A stretch of 64,000 nt of DNA from Streptomyces rubellomurinus (GTDB lineage Bacteria; Actinomycetota; Actinomycetes; Streptomycetales; Streptomycetaceae). The stretch covers positions 7,293 to 71,292 of the forward strand of contig NZ_JZKH01000040.1 of assembly GCF_000961885.1 (NCBI RefSeq), written 5' to 3'. Under the pieces are notes generated by a model, which was given only the letters and a program-made list of their open reading frames with translations, was not told the DNA's origin and did no database searches. Position 1 is the stretch's first letter. The number at the start of each line of letters is the position of its first letter. Position numbers and translations under genes: made by a program. Shown here one piece after another: positions 15,257 to 23,529 of the stretch.

Positions 15257-16162
15257 TTATGCGATGTGCTCCCGAATGAATTCGCCGATCCGCTGCGGAA
15301 GGCCGGGCGAGAACAGTGTGTGCCCCATTCCCGGAATCGGCCGGAATCGCGAACCGGGAATCCCCTCGGCCAGGGCCCGGCCGTGCGCGAGCGGGCGCAG
15401 CGGGTCCTCCGTGCCGTGCAGGACCAGGGTCGGAGCCTCGATCGTGGACAGCGGGGCCAGGCGGTCCTCGGTCATGGCGCGTCCGGCCAGGTCGTGGTTG
15501 AGGGCTGCCGCGTGGTTGCCGGTCAGGTCGAACGAGGTCTCCACGAAGCGGCGGGCGGCGGGCTCGTCGAACGGCAGGGCGTCGCCGTTGAGCACGCGCC
15601 ACGTCTCGACGTTCGCCGCGACGTACTCGTCCCGCGTCCCCTGGGGGAGGGTGGCGCGGTGGGCGAGGTGCGCCAGGAAGCGGGCGGCGGGCGGCGGCAG
15701 GTCGTCGGGGTCGGGTGCCTGGCCGGCCAGGGCGCGGGCCCAGGCCGGGCCCGGGCTGTGGCCCATCGGGCCGGTCATCATCGCGGTCAGGCTCAGCACG
15801 CGTTCGGGGCGGTGCACGGCCAGCCACTGGGCGATCGCGCCGCCCAGGGACGCTCCGACGACGTGCGCGGCGGCCGCGCCGTGGCCGTCGAGCACCGCCG
15901 TCGCGTCCGCGGCCAGGTCCGCCAGCGCGTAGGGGTGGGTGGCGAAGTCCACGCACGTGGACCGGCCGGTGTCCCGGTGGTCGTAGCGGATGACCTGGCG
16001 GCCGCCGGCCACCAGGACGTCCACCAGCTCGTCCGGCCATCCGATGCCGGGCGCGGCCGTGCCCATCACCAGCAGGACGGCCGGGTCGTCCGGGGAGCCG
16101 ACCCGTTCGGTCCGGAGTCGCAATTCACCGGATTCGACGAATAACTCGGCGCGTGAAGTCAT
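15257..16162 (-). CDS. Alpha/beta-fold hydrolase
   Basis: About 301 residues of a single-domain hydrolase. The nucleophile elbow is VVGASLGGAIAQ, the acid is in LHGTEDPLRPL, and the histidine in PGMGHTLFSPG; the oxyanion loop VMGTAAPGIGW follows the first strands, and DHRDTGRST is the usual post-loop motif. It groups with esterases and epoxide-hydrolase-like enzymes; substrate unknown. ATG at 16162 (MTSRAEL) is chosen; an in-frame ATG at 16171 is possible. The AT-rich 100 bp upstream probably hold its promoter. Confidence 0.85.
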   Translation of the reverse strand: MTSRAELFVESGELRLRTERVGSPDDPAVLLVMGTAAPGIGWPDELVDVLVAGGRQVIRYDHRDTGRSTCVDFATHPYALADLAADATAVLDGHGAAAAHVVGASLGGAIAQWLAVHRPERVLSLTAMMTGPMGHSPGPAWARALAGQAPDPDDLPPPAARFLAHLAHRATLPQGTRDEYVAANVETWRVLNGDALPFDEPAARRFVETSFDLTGNHAAALNHDLAGRAMTEDRLAPLSTIEAPTLVLHGTEDPLRPLAHGRALAEGIPGSRFRPIPGMGHTLFSPGLPQRIGEFIREHIA

Positions 16163-16276
16163 GGCCGCCAATCTAGCGAATGGCCAATCAATTATCCATC
16201 GTCGCGGGAATATGACTTTCGATCATTGTCGTGATAAAATAAGGGACAGTTGCCGGGCTTGCGACGCCTCGAATTC

Positions 16277-16987
16277 CTAGCCGAGCGAAGCCAGCGCCGC
16301 GGGCCGCACCGCGCCGGAGGCAGCCGAGCCGCGCAGCAGGGCGGCCAGGTCGTGGGGCGGCGCCTGCTCGCTGGTCGGGGTCGCCGCCGCGATCCGGTCC
16401 AGCCGGAAGCCCCGGCCCGCCTGCCGGGTGCGGCACCAGGCGATGAGGTACCACTTGCCGTCCGCGGTGAGCAGCCCGGCCGGTTCCACGGCGCGCTCGC
16501 TCTCCCGCCCGGCCGCGTCGACGTAGGCCAGCCGCAGCACCGTGCCGCCGGTGAGGGCCTGTTCCACCGCGGTTCGGACGGACTCGGCGGTGCGGGCCGG
16601 CAGCGCGACGATCCGTGCGGCGAGCTCCTGGGCGGCGAGCGAGGCGGGGCCGGTCATCGAGGCCGCGATCTTCTGGGAGGCCGTGCGGGCGGCACCGGCG
16701 TAGGGGGCGGAGGCGTCGGCCGCAGCGAGGGCGGCGACCAGGGCCGAGGCCTCCTCGGTGGTGAAGCGGATCGGCGGGAGGGTCATCGCCGGGTCGATCG
16801 ACCAGCCCCCGCCCCGCCCGGAGGTGGCGCGCACCGGTACGCCGGCGTCCATCAGCGCCTGGAGGTCGCGTTGCACCGTGCGCGTGCTGACCTCGAACCG
16901 CGTGGCGAGCGCCGCGACCGTCAACGGCCGCGGCGCCGCCGCGCGCAGCTCTTCCACCAGTGCGTAGAGCCGAGGAGTGCGATTCAC
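16277..16987 (-). CDS. YafY-type HTH / WYL-domain transcriptional regulator
   Basis: 236 residues: an N-terminal HTH_11 winged helix (LTVAALATRFEVSTRTVQRD at about 22-41), a linker, and a WYL domain near 140-210 with YVDAAGRESERAVEP and GKWYLIAWC. WYL domains bind nucleotide-like or small ligands and control DNA-damage, defence and metabolic genes. The start is taken at GTG 16987 because family similarity begins at NRTPRLYALVEEL. Neighbours are hydrolases; target genes are not evident. Confidence 0.87.
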   Translation of the reverse strand: MNRTPRLYALVEELRAAAPRPLTVAALATRFEVSTRTVQRDLQALMDAGVPVRATSGRGGGWSIDPAMTLPPIRFTTEEASALVAALAAADASAPYAGAARTASQKIAASMTGPASLAAQELAARIVALPARTAESVRTAVEQALTGGTVLRLAYVDAAGRESERAVEPAGLLTADGKWYLIAWCRTRQAGRGFRLDRIAAATPTSEQAPPHDLAALLRGSAASGAVRPAALASLG

Positions 16988-17034
16988 GGGGCTCGACGTT
17001 ACCGGCGCGCCGTGACCCGGCGCGCCGTGGCCCG

Positions 17035-17967
17035 TCACGCCGTGGCCAGGAAGTCCCGCTCGCGCCGCAGCTCCCGCTCGGTGACGGTCAGCGGGAACAG
17101 GGTGAAGCCGTGCATCGCGCCCGCGACGACGCCGAGTTGCACGGGCGCACCGGCCGCCCGCCACCGCTGGGCCAGGAAGAGCGAGTCGTCCAGCAGCGGG
17201 TCCTCCGAGCCGACGACGATCCGGGCCGGCGGCAGGCCGGCCAGGTCGGCGAAGAGCGGCGAGACCTCCGGGTCGCGGCGCTCCTCCGGCCCCATCCCCG
17301 GTGTGAAGAGTCCGTAACTGCCGCGCAGCGCGTCGGTGTTGCTCAGCAGTCGCCTGGATCCGAACAGCCGTTGGCTCGGTGTCATCGAGAGGTCGTACGG
17401 GCCGAAGAACAGGTGGGCCGCCCGGAAGGCGCCGGTGATGCCGTGCCGGTCGCGAAGGCGCAGCAGGGTCAGCACGCTCAGGTGCGCGCCGGCCGATTCG
17501 CCGCCGATCAGCAGCCGCCCGGTGCCGAACTCGGTGGCGGCGTGGTCCACCAGCCAGCGGGCGGCCCCCTCGCAGTCGTCCGGCCCGGCGGGGAACGGGT
17601 GCTCCGGCGCCAGGCGGTACTCCACGCTCACCACGGCCAGCCGCGCCTGCACGGCGAGCCTCCAGAGCCGTTCGTCCTGCCCGTCCGCGGAGCCGAACGC
17701 CCAGCCGCCGCCGTGGATGTGCAGGTACACGCCGTCGACCTGATCCGGGACGAACGTCCGGACCTTCACGCCGTCCGCGACGGTACGGTCCCGGCCCTGC
17801 GGCAGTCTCACCGGCGGTGTGTCGCCGGCGAGCCGGTTGCGCCGCAGGAGTGCCAGCAGGGCCGCGTCCGGTGCTCGGCCGCGAACGGGACGGCTCGCGG
17901 CGGCCGTCTCGAACTGCTCGTTGAAGGCCAGGGTCTCGGCGAGGCAGTCCTCGTCTGTGATCGTCAT
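17035..17967 (-). CDS. Alpha/beta hydrolase, hormone-sensitive-lipase-type esterase
   Basis: 310-residue carboxylesterase of family IV. The oxyanion motif HIHGGGWAFGS, the nucleophile GGESAGAHLS, the acid in GSEDPLLDDS and the histidine in GAMHGFTLFP are all present. No signal peptide, so intracellular; natural substrate unknown, probably short-chain esters. ATG at 17967 (MTITDED) is chosen, as similarity starts there. It lies 47 bp upstream of the WYL regulator gene start, on the same strand. Confidence 0.88.
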   Translation of the reverse strand: MTITDEDCLAETLAFNEQFETAAASRPVRGRAPDAALLALLRRNRLAGDTPPVRLPQGRDRTVADGVKVRTFVPDQVDGVYLHIHGGGWAFGSADGQDERLWRLAVQARLAVVSVEYRLAPEHPFPAGPDDCEGAARWLVDHAATEFGTGRLLIGGESAGAHLSVLTLLRLRDRHGITGAFRAAHLFFGPYDLSMTPSQRLFGSRRLLSNTDALRGSYGLFTPGMGPEERRDPEVSPLFADLAGLPPARIVVGSEDPLLDDSLFLAQRWRAAGAPVQLGVVAGAMHGFTLFPLTVTERELRRERDFLATA

Positions 17968-18068
17968 GCGTCGAACGTTCGCAGCCGTCCGCGACAACAC
18001 CCTGTCACCCTTTTCCGGTGACCTGCGTCACGGTGTCGAGTCGTCCGGTGGCGGCATGGCTCCTCGGC

Positions 18069-19055
18069 TCAACCGGACACGCGCACCACGTACTTGCCGA
18101 GCGCCCGCCGCTCCTGCATGGCGTCGTGCGCGGCCGGGACGGCTTCCAGTCCGGCCAGTTCGGTGACCGGCAGGTCGAGCCCGCCGCCCGCGAGCAGGTC
18201 GAGGACCCGGCGGATCGCGCGGCCGAGTCGCGCGGGGTCGCCGGCGGCCATGGCGCGGTGGCTGAAGCCGGTGACGGTGAGGTTGTCGGCCATCAGGCGG
18301 CCGAGCGGGGGCAGGGCGTCGAGGGCGCCGCCGCCCGCGTTGCCGAACAGGACGATCCGGCCGCCGTGCGCGGCCAGGTCGAGGTCGAGGTCCAGCGCCT
18401 CCGTGCCGAGCGGGTCGAGCACGAGGTCGACGCCCTTTCCGCCGGTCGCCTCCCGGACGGCGTCGAGCAGGTCGGCGTCCCGGGCGAAGGCGTGGTCGTA
18501 GCCGGCCTCGACGGCGGCGGCGGCCTTCTCGGGGCGGCCCACCGTGCCGATCAGCCGGCCGCCGCCGAGCAGCGGGACGAGCTGGGCGATCGCGTGTCCG
18601 ATCCCGCCGCCGGCCGAGTGCACCAGCACGGTGTCCCCGGCGGCGAACCGGCCGGCGTCGCCGAGCAGCAGCATCGCGGTGGCCAGGCCGAGCGGGACGG
18701 CGGCGGCCTCGCGCAGCGGCACCCCGTCCGGAACGGGCACGGTGAGCACGGCCGCGGCGATCGCGACCTCGGCCAGCCCGCCGCCGACCGGCGCGGCCAC
18801 CACCCGGTCGCCGACCGCCAGGCCGGTGACGCCCTCGCCGAGCTCCCGGACGGTGCCGGACACCTCCTTGCCCGGCAGGTGCGGCCACGCGGCGGTGTAG
18901 CCGCCGTCGCCCCGGCGGGCCATCACGTCCACGAAGTTGAGCCCGGCGTAGGCGACGTCGATCGTGACCTCGCCGGGGCCGGGGCGCGGCGCGTCGATCT
19001 CCTGGACCTGCGAGTTCTCGCTCCCGCCGGCCGCCGTCATCACCAGTGCACGCAT
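18069..19055 (-). CDS. Zinc-independent quinone oxidoreductase (MDR family)
   Basis: 328-residue NADPH:quinone reductase/enoyl reductase-type protein. N-terminal GroES-like domain with GLNFVDVMARRGDG and GKEVSGTVRELGEG, then the NADP site HSAGGGIGHAIAQLVPLLGG, and the C-terminal VLDLLAGGGLDLPVTELAG. The zinc ligands of alcohol dehydrogenases are missing. ATG at 19055. It is divergent from an ArsR-family gene with several palindromes in between, so expression is probably repressed by that regulator. Confidence 0.88.
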   Translation of the reverse strand: MRALVMTAAGGSENSQVQEIDAPRPGPGEVTIDVAYAGLNFVDVMARRGDGGYTAAWPHLPGKEVSGTVRELGEGVTGLAVGDRVVAAPVGGGLAEVAIAAAVLTVPVPDGVPLREAAAVPLGLATAMLLLGDAGRFAAGDTVLVHSAGGGIGHAIAQLVPLLGGGRLIGTVGRPEKAAAAVEAGYDHAFARDADLLDAVREATGGKGVDLVLDPLGTEALDLDLDLAAHGGRIVLFGNAGGGALDALPPLGRLMADNLTVTGFSHRAMAAGDPARLGRAIRRVLDLLAGGGLDLPVTELAGLEAVPAAHDAMQERRALGKYVVRVSG

Positions 19056-19075
19056 GTCGGAACCCCCTCCGTTAC

Positions 19076-19147
19076 GATGTTCTACGAACATCGAATTTGG
19101 TGTTGCGACAGTGGTACCACTCCGTTTCGGTGATTGTCGAACATCGC
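19076..19147. promoter_or_regulatory. Operator region between quinone oxidoreductase and ArsR genes
   Basis: GATGTTC-TAC-GAACATC (19076-19092) is a perfect 7-bp dyad; AGTGGTACCACT (19110-19121) is a perfect 12-bp palindrome; and a lone GAACATC half-site recurs at 19139-19145. The first and last are likely sites of the adjacent ArsR-type repressor, controlling both divergent genes. Confidence 0.6.
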
Positions 19148-19166
19148 AGCTCAGAGAGGTCGTCAC

Positions 19167-19544
19167 ATGCCCCGAAGCACCCGCCGCCGACCGGCGCTCG
19201 CGCACCCCGAGCCCGAGCAGATCGATCTCTTCGACGTTCTGCACGCGCTCTCCGACCCCACTCGGATGACCATCGTGAGTGTGCTGCGCGCCGAGCCGGA
19301 GCGCGTCTGCGGCACCTTCCCGGTGAACGTCGCGCCCTCCACGCTCAGCCACCACTTCAAGGTGCTGCGCGAGGCCGGCCTGATCCGCCAGCGGGAGGAG
19401 GGGAACCGCCGGTTCAGCGCCCTGCGCGCCGTCGACCTGGAACAGCGCTTCCCCGGCCTGCTCGACAGCATCCTCGCCGCCCACGCCCGGACGGCGGAGG
19501 AGGCGCAGGAGGCGCAGGAGGCCGAGGAGGGCGGCGGGGCCTGA
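19167..19544 (+). CDS. ArsR-family winged-helix regulator
   Basis: 125 residues. The HTH core runs DVLHALSDPTRMTIVSVLRA, then VAPSTLSHHFKVLREAGLI (recognition helix) and the wing REEGNRRFSALR. The metal-binding ELCVCDL motif of ArsR/SmtB is absent, with RVCGTFPV in its place, so it more likely senses a small molecule or redox state through its single cysteine. ATG at 19167 has GAGAGG 7 bp upstream. Acidic repeats EEAQEAQEAEE end the protein. Divergent from a quinone oxidoreductase it probably controls. Confidence 0.87.
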   Translation: MPRSTRRRPALAHPEPEQIDLFDVLHALSDPTRMTIVSVLRAEPERVCGTFPVNVAPSTLSHHFKVLREAGLIRQREEGNRRFSALRAVDLEQRFPGLLDSILAAHARTAEEAQEAQEAEEGGGA

Positions 19545-19907
19545 CGGCTCGGCGCGGCGACCGGAAGGCCGGTGAGCGGAAGGCCGGTGCGCGGAAAGCC
19601 GACGACCCCGGCCGCACGGGGGTGGCGGCCGAGGTCATCGGTCGAAGGGAAGCGGGCCGGCGCCTGCTTCCGGTCAGGTGGTCGAGGTGGCCTCGACGGT
19701 GACGGCGGCACGCTGGCCCGTCGTCATGCCTCCAGCCTCCCACCGGAACCGGCACCGCCGCCTCCGACCTGCGACGGGCTTCGCGCCGCCGCCTCCCCCC
19801 GGTGGGGGAGGGCCGCCTCCACCCGGGAGCCGGGCCGCTCGGCGCCGCCGTGGGGTAACGGGGGCGGGCGCGTGCAGCCGCTCGGTGCAGCTGCTCAGTG
19901 CGGCCGC
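19545..19907. other. Intergenic gap without a gene
   Basis: 363 bp between the ArsR stop and the convergent CDP-alcohol phosphotransferase stop. Near its start three imperfect copies of a GCGGAAGGCCGGTG-like unit follow each other (about 19558-19602). No convincing gene or promoter is visible. Confidence 0.4.
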
Positions 19908-20675
19908 TCAGCGCAGCCGCGAGGAGGACAGGATCGACGCCAGGTGCGCCACCACCATCCCCCAGGTGATCGCCGTGATCCCGGCGAGCGTCCACCGCGT
20001 CGCGTCCAGGTTGTGCAGCCCCGCGTCCACCGCGGCCGCCGCCAGCAGCACCAGGGACGCCTCGATGCCGTTCGTCACCCGGTGGATCTTGAAGATCGAG
20101 GCGAGCCGGCGGGCCGTCGCGATGCCCTGCGAGCGCGGCTGGGTCGACTCCTCGTCCGCCGGCGCCTGCCCGCTCCGGGCCCGGGCCACGTCCACCAGGT
20201 CCGTCGAGGCCTTCAGCAGCACCACGCCCAGCGCGGCCGCCAGGCCCGCCGACACCCACAGGTCCGAACCGCCGCGAGCCGCCCGGACACCGGCACCGAT
20301 CATCAGCGCGGCGTCCGCCAGGTAGGCGCCGAGCCGGTCCACGTACACCCCGGCCATGCTGAACTGGCGCTTCCAGCGCGCCACTTCGCCGTCCACGCAG
20401 TCGAACAGCAGGAACAGCTGGAACAGCACGGCGGCCAGCACCGCACCGGTCAGGCCGGGGATCAGCAGGGCCGCGCCGCCGCCGACCCCGCACACCACCA
20501 TCACCCAGGTGAGCGTGTTCGGCGACACCGAGGTGCGTACCAACTGCCGGGTGGTGCGCAGCGAGAGGGCCCGCATGTACAGCCGGCCCGCCCAGTGTTC
20601 ACCGTTGCGGCTCTGCAGCTTGGCCTGCGGCTGGCACACCTCGCGCAGATCGGCGAGCGCCGGAGCAGCCACCAT
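19908..20675 (-). CDS. CDP-alcohol phosphatidyltransferase family membrane protein
   Basis: 255-residue integral membrane enzyme that would transfer a phospho-alcohol from a CDP carrier (phospholipid or glycolipid synthesis). The motif begins well, DCVDGEVAR followed eight residues later by G and then VYVD, but where the fourth conserved aspartate is expected (D-x3-D) the sequence reads DRLGA, i.e. Ala. This may be a feature of its subfamily. Membrane helices are visible at VSPNTLTWVMVVCGVGGGAA and GAVLAAVLFQLFLLF and further on. GTG/ATG start near 20675; convergent with ArsR. Confidence 0.82.
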   Translation of the reverse strand: MVAAPALADLREVCQPQAKLQSRNGEHWAGRLYMRALSLRTTRQLVRTSVSPNTLTWVMVVCGVGGGAALLIPGLTGAVLAAVLFQLFLLFDCVDGEVARWKRQFSMAGVYVDRLGAYLADAALMIGAGVRAARGGSDLWVSAGLAAALGVVLLKASTDLVDVARARSGQAPADEESTQPRSQGIATARRLASIFKIHRVTNGIEASLVLLAAAAVDAGLHNLDATRWTLAGITAITWGMVVAHLASILSSSRLR

Positions 20676-20928
20676 GACGAATTCCCTCCACCTGTTCTGG
20701 AACCTGGCCCGAAACGACCACCACGAAGGCTAAGGCCTGCGGGAGGGCGCTCCGACCAGCCCCCGGAGCCCGCCGGCGGCCCCGAAAACCGGTGGGCCGC
20801 CCAAGGCCCCCGGGCTAGGCTGCGCGGGTTCGCCGGAACCGGAGCCCCCGGGCCCGATCGCCCGCTCCCGCACGCCGGTTGAGGCGGTTCGACGCGGCCC
20901 CGGGGCGGATGACGAGGAGCACAGCACC

Positions 20929-21492
20929 ATGGTGACCACGGGCGCCCCGCAGAGCCCCGAGCCGGCCCGACTCCTGGACGGCCACCGGCCGCAGGGCCCG
21001 GCCGAGACCGCCGACCTCGCCCGGGTCCGCCCGCGGGCCGACGCCCCGGACGCCTGGGAGCGCGCCACCCCGCTGCACTTCACCGCCTCCGCGCTGATCG
21101 TCCACCCGCCGACCCGCCGGGTGCTGCTGCGCTGGCACGTCCGCCAGCAGGCCTGGCTGCAGGTCGGCGGCCACGGCGACCCGGGGGAGACCAGCCCGCT
21201 GGACATCGCCCTGCGCGAGGGCCGCGAGGAGACCGGCCTCACCGACCTCGCCCCCTGGCCGGACGCGGCGCTCGTCCACCTCGTCGTGGTGCCCGTCCCC
21301 GCCTCGCCCGTCGAGCCCGCGCACGAGCACGCCGACCTGCGCTTCCTGCTCGCCACCGCGACCCCGGACGACGCCCGCCCGGAGAACCCGGCCGCGCCGC
21401 TGGAATGGCTGACCATCGAGGAGGCCAAGGAGCGGACCACCGAGGAGAACCTGCGGGAGACCCTGGACCGCGCCGCCCGCCTGCTCGCCTGA
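20929..21492 (+). CDS. Nudix hydrolase
   Basis: 187 residues. The Nudix box is complete: GHGDPGE, then ALREGREETGL, matching G-x5-E-x7-REU-x-EE-x-GU. The preceding strand VLLRWHVRQQAWLQVGG is typical of small Nudix proteins acting on nucleoside diphosphate derivatives; substrate cannot be named. ATG at 20929 is preceded by GAGGAGCACAGCACC. It is followed 43 bp later by a HAD phosphatase on the same strand; both may be co-transcribed housekeeping phosphohydrolases. Confidence 0.9.
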   Translation: MVTTGAPQSPEPARLLDGHRPQGPAETADLARVRPRADAPDAWERATPLHFTASALIVHPPTRRVLLRWHVRQQAWLQVGGHGDPGETSPLDIALREGREETGLTDLAPWPDAALVHLVVVPVPASPVEPAHEHADLRFLLATATPDDARPENPAAPLEWLTIEEAKERTTEENLRETLDRAARLLA

Positions 21493-21535
21493 CGCCCCGC
21501 CCGTTCACCTGCTCGCCCGACGGAGAGACCCCCCG

Positions 21536-22225
21536 ATGCACACCGACCAGATCCTCATCTTCGACGCCGACGACACCCTCTGGGAGAACAACGTCATCTT
21601 CGAGCGGGTCACCGACGCCTTCCTGGACTGGGTCGCCGCCCCGGCCGAGCGGGAGCGCACCCGCACCCTCCTCGCCGGGATCGAAGCCGCCAACGTCCCC
21701 ACCCTCGGCTACGGCGCCGGCTCCTTCCGGCAGAGCCTCGCCGACTGCCTGAGCCGGCTGAACGGCGACCGCACCCCCACCGCCGCCGAGCTGGCCCGGA
21801 TCGACGACCTGCTCGCCCCGCTCACCCGGCGCGGCGGGATCGAGCTGATCCCCGGCGTCGCCGACACCCTCGCCGCCCTCGCCGGCCGGCACCACCTGCT
21901 GCTGCTCACCAAGGGCGACCAGGAGGAGCAGCGGGCGAAGGTGGCGGCCTCCACCATCGACCACCACTTCCGCGGCATCCACATCGTGGCCGAGAAGTCG
22001 ACCGGCACCTACCGGGAGCTCACCGCCGAGCTCGCCCTCGACCCCGCCCGCACCTGGATGATCGGCAACTCGCCGAAGTCCGACATCGCCCCCGCCCGCG
22101 CGGCCGGCCTACGCACCGTCTTCATCCCGCACGAGCACACCTGGGTGCTGGAGCACCAGGAGCTGCGCCCGGACGAGGCGACGCTGCGGCTCACGGCCTT
22201 CCCGGAGCTGCTGCGCCACTTCTGA
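21536..22225 (+). CDS. HAD-superfamily hydrolase
   Basis: 229-residue phosphatase. Motif I IFDADDTLWENN supplies the nucleophile and acid aspartates, motif II is LLLLTKGD, motif III lysine lies in VAEKSTGTY, and motif IV is MIGNSPKSDIAPA. A helical cap sits between motifs I and II. Substrate unknown. ATG at 21536 with GGAGAG upstream. The 3' side carries an 18-bp tandem repeat before the convergent yidC paralogue. Confidence 0.9.
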   Translation: MHTDQILIFDADDTLWENNVIFERVTDAFLDWVAAPAERERTRTLLAGIEAANVPTLGYGAGSFRQSLADCLSRLNGDRTPTAAELARIDDLLAPLTRRGGIELIPGVADTLAALAGRHHLLLLTKGDQEEQRAKVAASTIDHHFRGIHIVAEKSTGTYRELTAELALDPARTWMIGNSPKSDIAPARAAGLRTVFIPHEHTWVLEHQELRPDEATLRLTAFPELLRHF

Positions 22226-22230
22226 GCGAG

Positions 22231-22284
22231 CCGGACGAGCCGGACAGTCCGGACGAGCCGGACGGCCCGGACGAGCCGGACCGC
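22231..22284. repeat. Three tandem 18-bp repeats at a convergent gene junction
   Basis: Units at 22231-22248, 22249-22266 and 22267-22284 share CCGGACGAGCCGGAC and differ only in the last three bases (AGT, GGC, CGC). They fill the 71-bp gap between the HAD and yidC-paralogue stops. Confidence 0.8.
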
Positions 22285-22296
22285 CAGACGGCCGGA

Positions 22297-22986
22297 CTAC
22301 ACGGCGAGCGCGGCCGCCGGGGCCGGAACGCCCCGGTACAGCCAGGCCCGCTCGGTGGCCGACCAGACGCTCGTCGTCAGCAGGTAGAGCGCCGCGGCCA
22401 CCGGCACCAGCAGCGCGAAGAACACCGACCCGAACGACAGGTACGGCAGCAGCGCCGCCCCCGGCTGCGGGGTGGTCTGCGCCGCCGCCGCACGCCGGGC
22501 CCGGCGGTAGTTGACGTACCCGACCGCCGCCAGCCCGGCGTACAGCACCGCGAACACCGCGACCTGCCCGGCGCCGTGCGCGTTCCCGACGTGCAGGCCG
22601 AGCGGCACGCCGAACAGGGTGTGGTCGAGCAGGTCGTTCGGGGTGGTGAACAGCCGGTACATCACCGAGAAGAACGGGATCTGGACCAGCACCGGCAGGC
22701 ATCCGGCGACCGGCGAGACCTGCTCCTTCCGGTACAGCTCCGCCATCGCCTCCCGCAGCTTCTCGGGGCGGTCCTTGTGCTTGCGGTTCAGCTCGGCGAT
22801 CTTCGGCGCGAGCTTCGAACGGGCCTTCTCCCCGCGCGCCGCCGCCCGCGCCAGCGGGTGCAGCGACAGCCGGACGACGAGGACGAACAGGACGATCGCG
22901 AGCGCGGTCGGGACGACGTGGGCGAGTGCGGCGACGGCGGCGTGGGCGACGGCGACGGCCGGGTCGAGAACGGCGAGAACGGACAT
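22297..22986 (-). CDS. yidC: YidC/Oxa1-family membrane insertase, short paralogue
   Basis: 229 residues, shorter than the main streptomycete YidC. The conserved cytoplasmic loop reads SKLAPKIAELNRKHKDRPEK, then the core KEQVSPVAGCLPVLVQIPFF and SVMYRLF, and later transmembrane segments AVFAVLYAGLAAVGYVNYRR and FALLVPVAAALYLLTTSVW. It inserts small membrane proteins into the inner membrane. ATG at 22986 (MSVLAVLD). The gene is preceded on the same strand by a DUF6412 membrane protein gene; this pairing recurs in actinomycetes and suggests a joint role. Confidence 0.9.
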   Translation of the reverse strand: MSVLAVLDPAVAVAHAAVAALAHVVPTALAIVLFVLVVRLSLHPLARAAARGEKARSKLAPKIAELNRKHKDRPEKLREAMAELYRKEQVSPVAGCLPVLVQIPFFSVMYRLFTTPNDLLDHTLFGVPLGLHVGNAHGAGQVAVFAVLYAGLAAVGYVNYRRARRAAAAQTTPQPGAALLPYLSFGSVFFALLVPVAAALYLLTTSVWSATERAWLYRGVPAPAAALAV

Positions 22987-23089
22987 GGTGAAGCGAGCCC
23001 TCCGGGGTCTCAGGACATGAGTGGTCGACGGAGGACGGCCGCGCGCAGCTGCCGACAGCAGGTGTGCGGGAGTACGGGGGGAGTACGGG

Positions 23090-23383
23090 TTACGCGGCCG
23101 CCGGGGCCGCGCCCGGTGCCCTGGGGCGTCGCCTGCCCCGGGCGTCCGGATCACGCTGCGGAAGGAACGCCGTACGGAAGGCCCGGCGCCGCAGCACTCC
23201 GCTGCGCACCACGGCCGGCGCCCGCGCGCCCAGCAGCCGCGCCCCGGCGAGTGCCCCGGCGACCGCACCGGCCACCAGGGCCACGGCCGCGGCGGCGGCG
23301 ACGGACGTCAGCGCGCCGCCTTCGGTCACCAGGTCCCCGGTCAACACCCGGAGCAGCCCGAGCAGCATCGCGACGACGCCCAC
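23090..23383 (-). CDS. DUF6412 small membrane protein
   Basis: 97 residues with two hydrophobic stretches (VAMLLGLLRVLTGDLV and SVAAAAAVALVAGAVAGALAG) and the family's C-terminal signature RRAFRTAFLPQRDPDARGRRR, rich in Arg/Pro. Function unknown; it sits just upstream of the short yidC paralogue on the same strand. The GTG at 23383 is chosen because AAGGGGGGAG precedes it at good spacing; a longer frame from 23428 exists. Confidence 0.7.
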   Translation of the reverse strand: MGVVAMLLGLLRVLTGDLVTEGGALTSVAAAAAVALVAGAVAGALAGARLLGARAPAVVRSGVLRRRAFRTAFLPQRDPDARGRRRPRAPGAAPAAA

Positions 23384-23490
23384 AGCGCTCCCCCCTTCGG
23401 TGTCCGGCCGGTTACCACTGCCATGCATGCGTTCAGCACGACGATCGTACGGCCCGACGGGTTCCCGCCGTCAACGGGTTGTCGCGCGGG

Positions 23491-23511
23491 GTGTAGCCGC
23501 CGGTGCTACAC
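23491..23511 (+). promoter_or_regulatory. Dyad GTGTAGC-N7-GCTACAC ahead of the toxin-antitoxin pair
   Basis: Perfect 7-bp arms with a 7-nt spacer, ending 18 bp before the antitoxin ATG. A GGCTACC half-site follows directly. Position fits the operator at which a Phd-type antitoxin represses its own operon. Confidence 0.55.
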
Positions 23512-23529
23512 GGGGCTACCGTGGAGGAC

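Noticed and set aside
19558..19602. Gene in the gap after the ArsR regulator
   Set aside because: Translations are repeat-derived (Arg-Lys-Ala-Gly) with no start signal; treated as non-coding.
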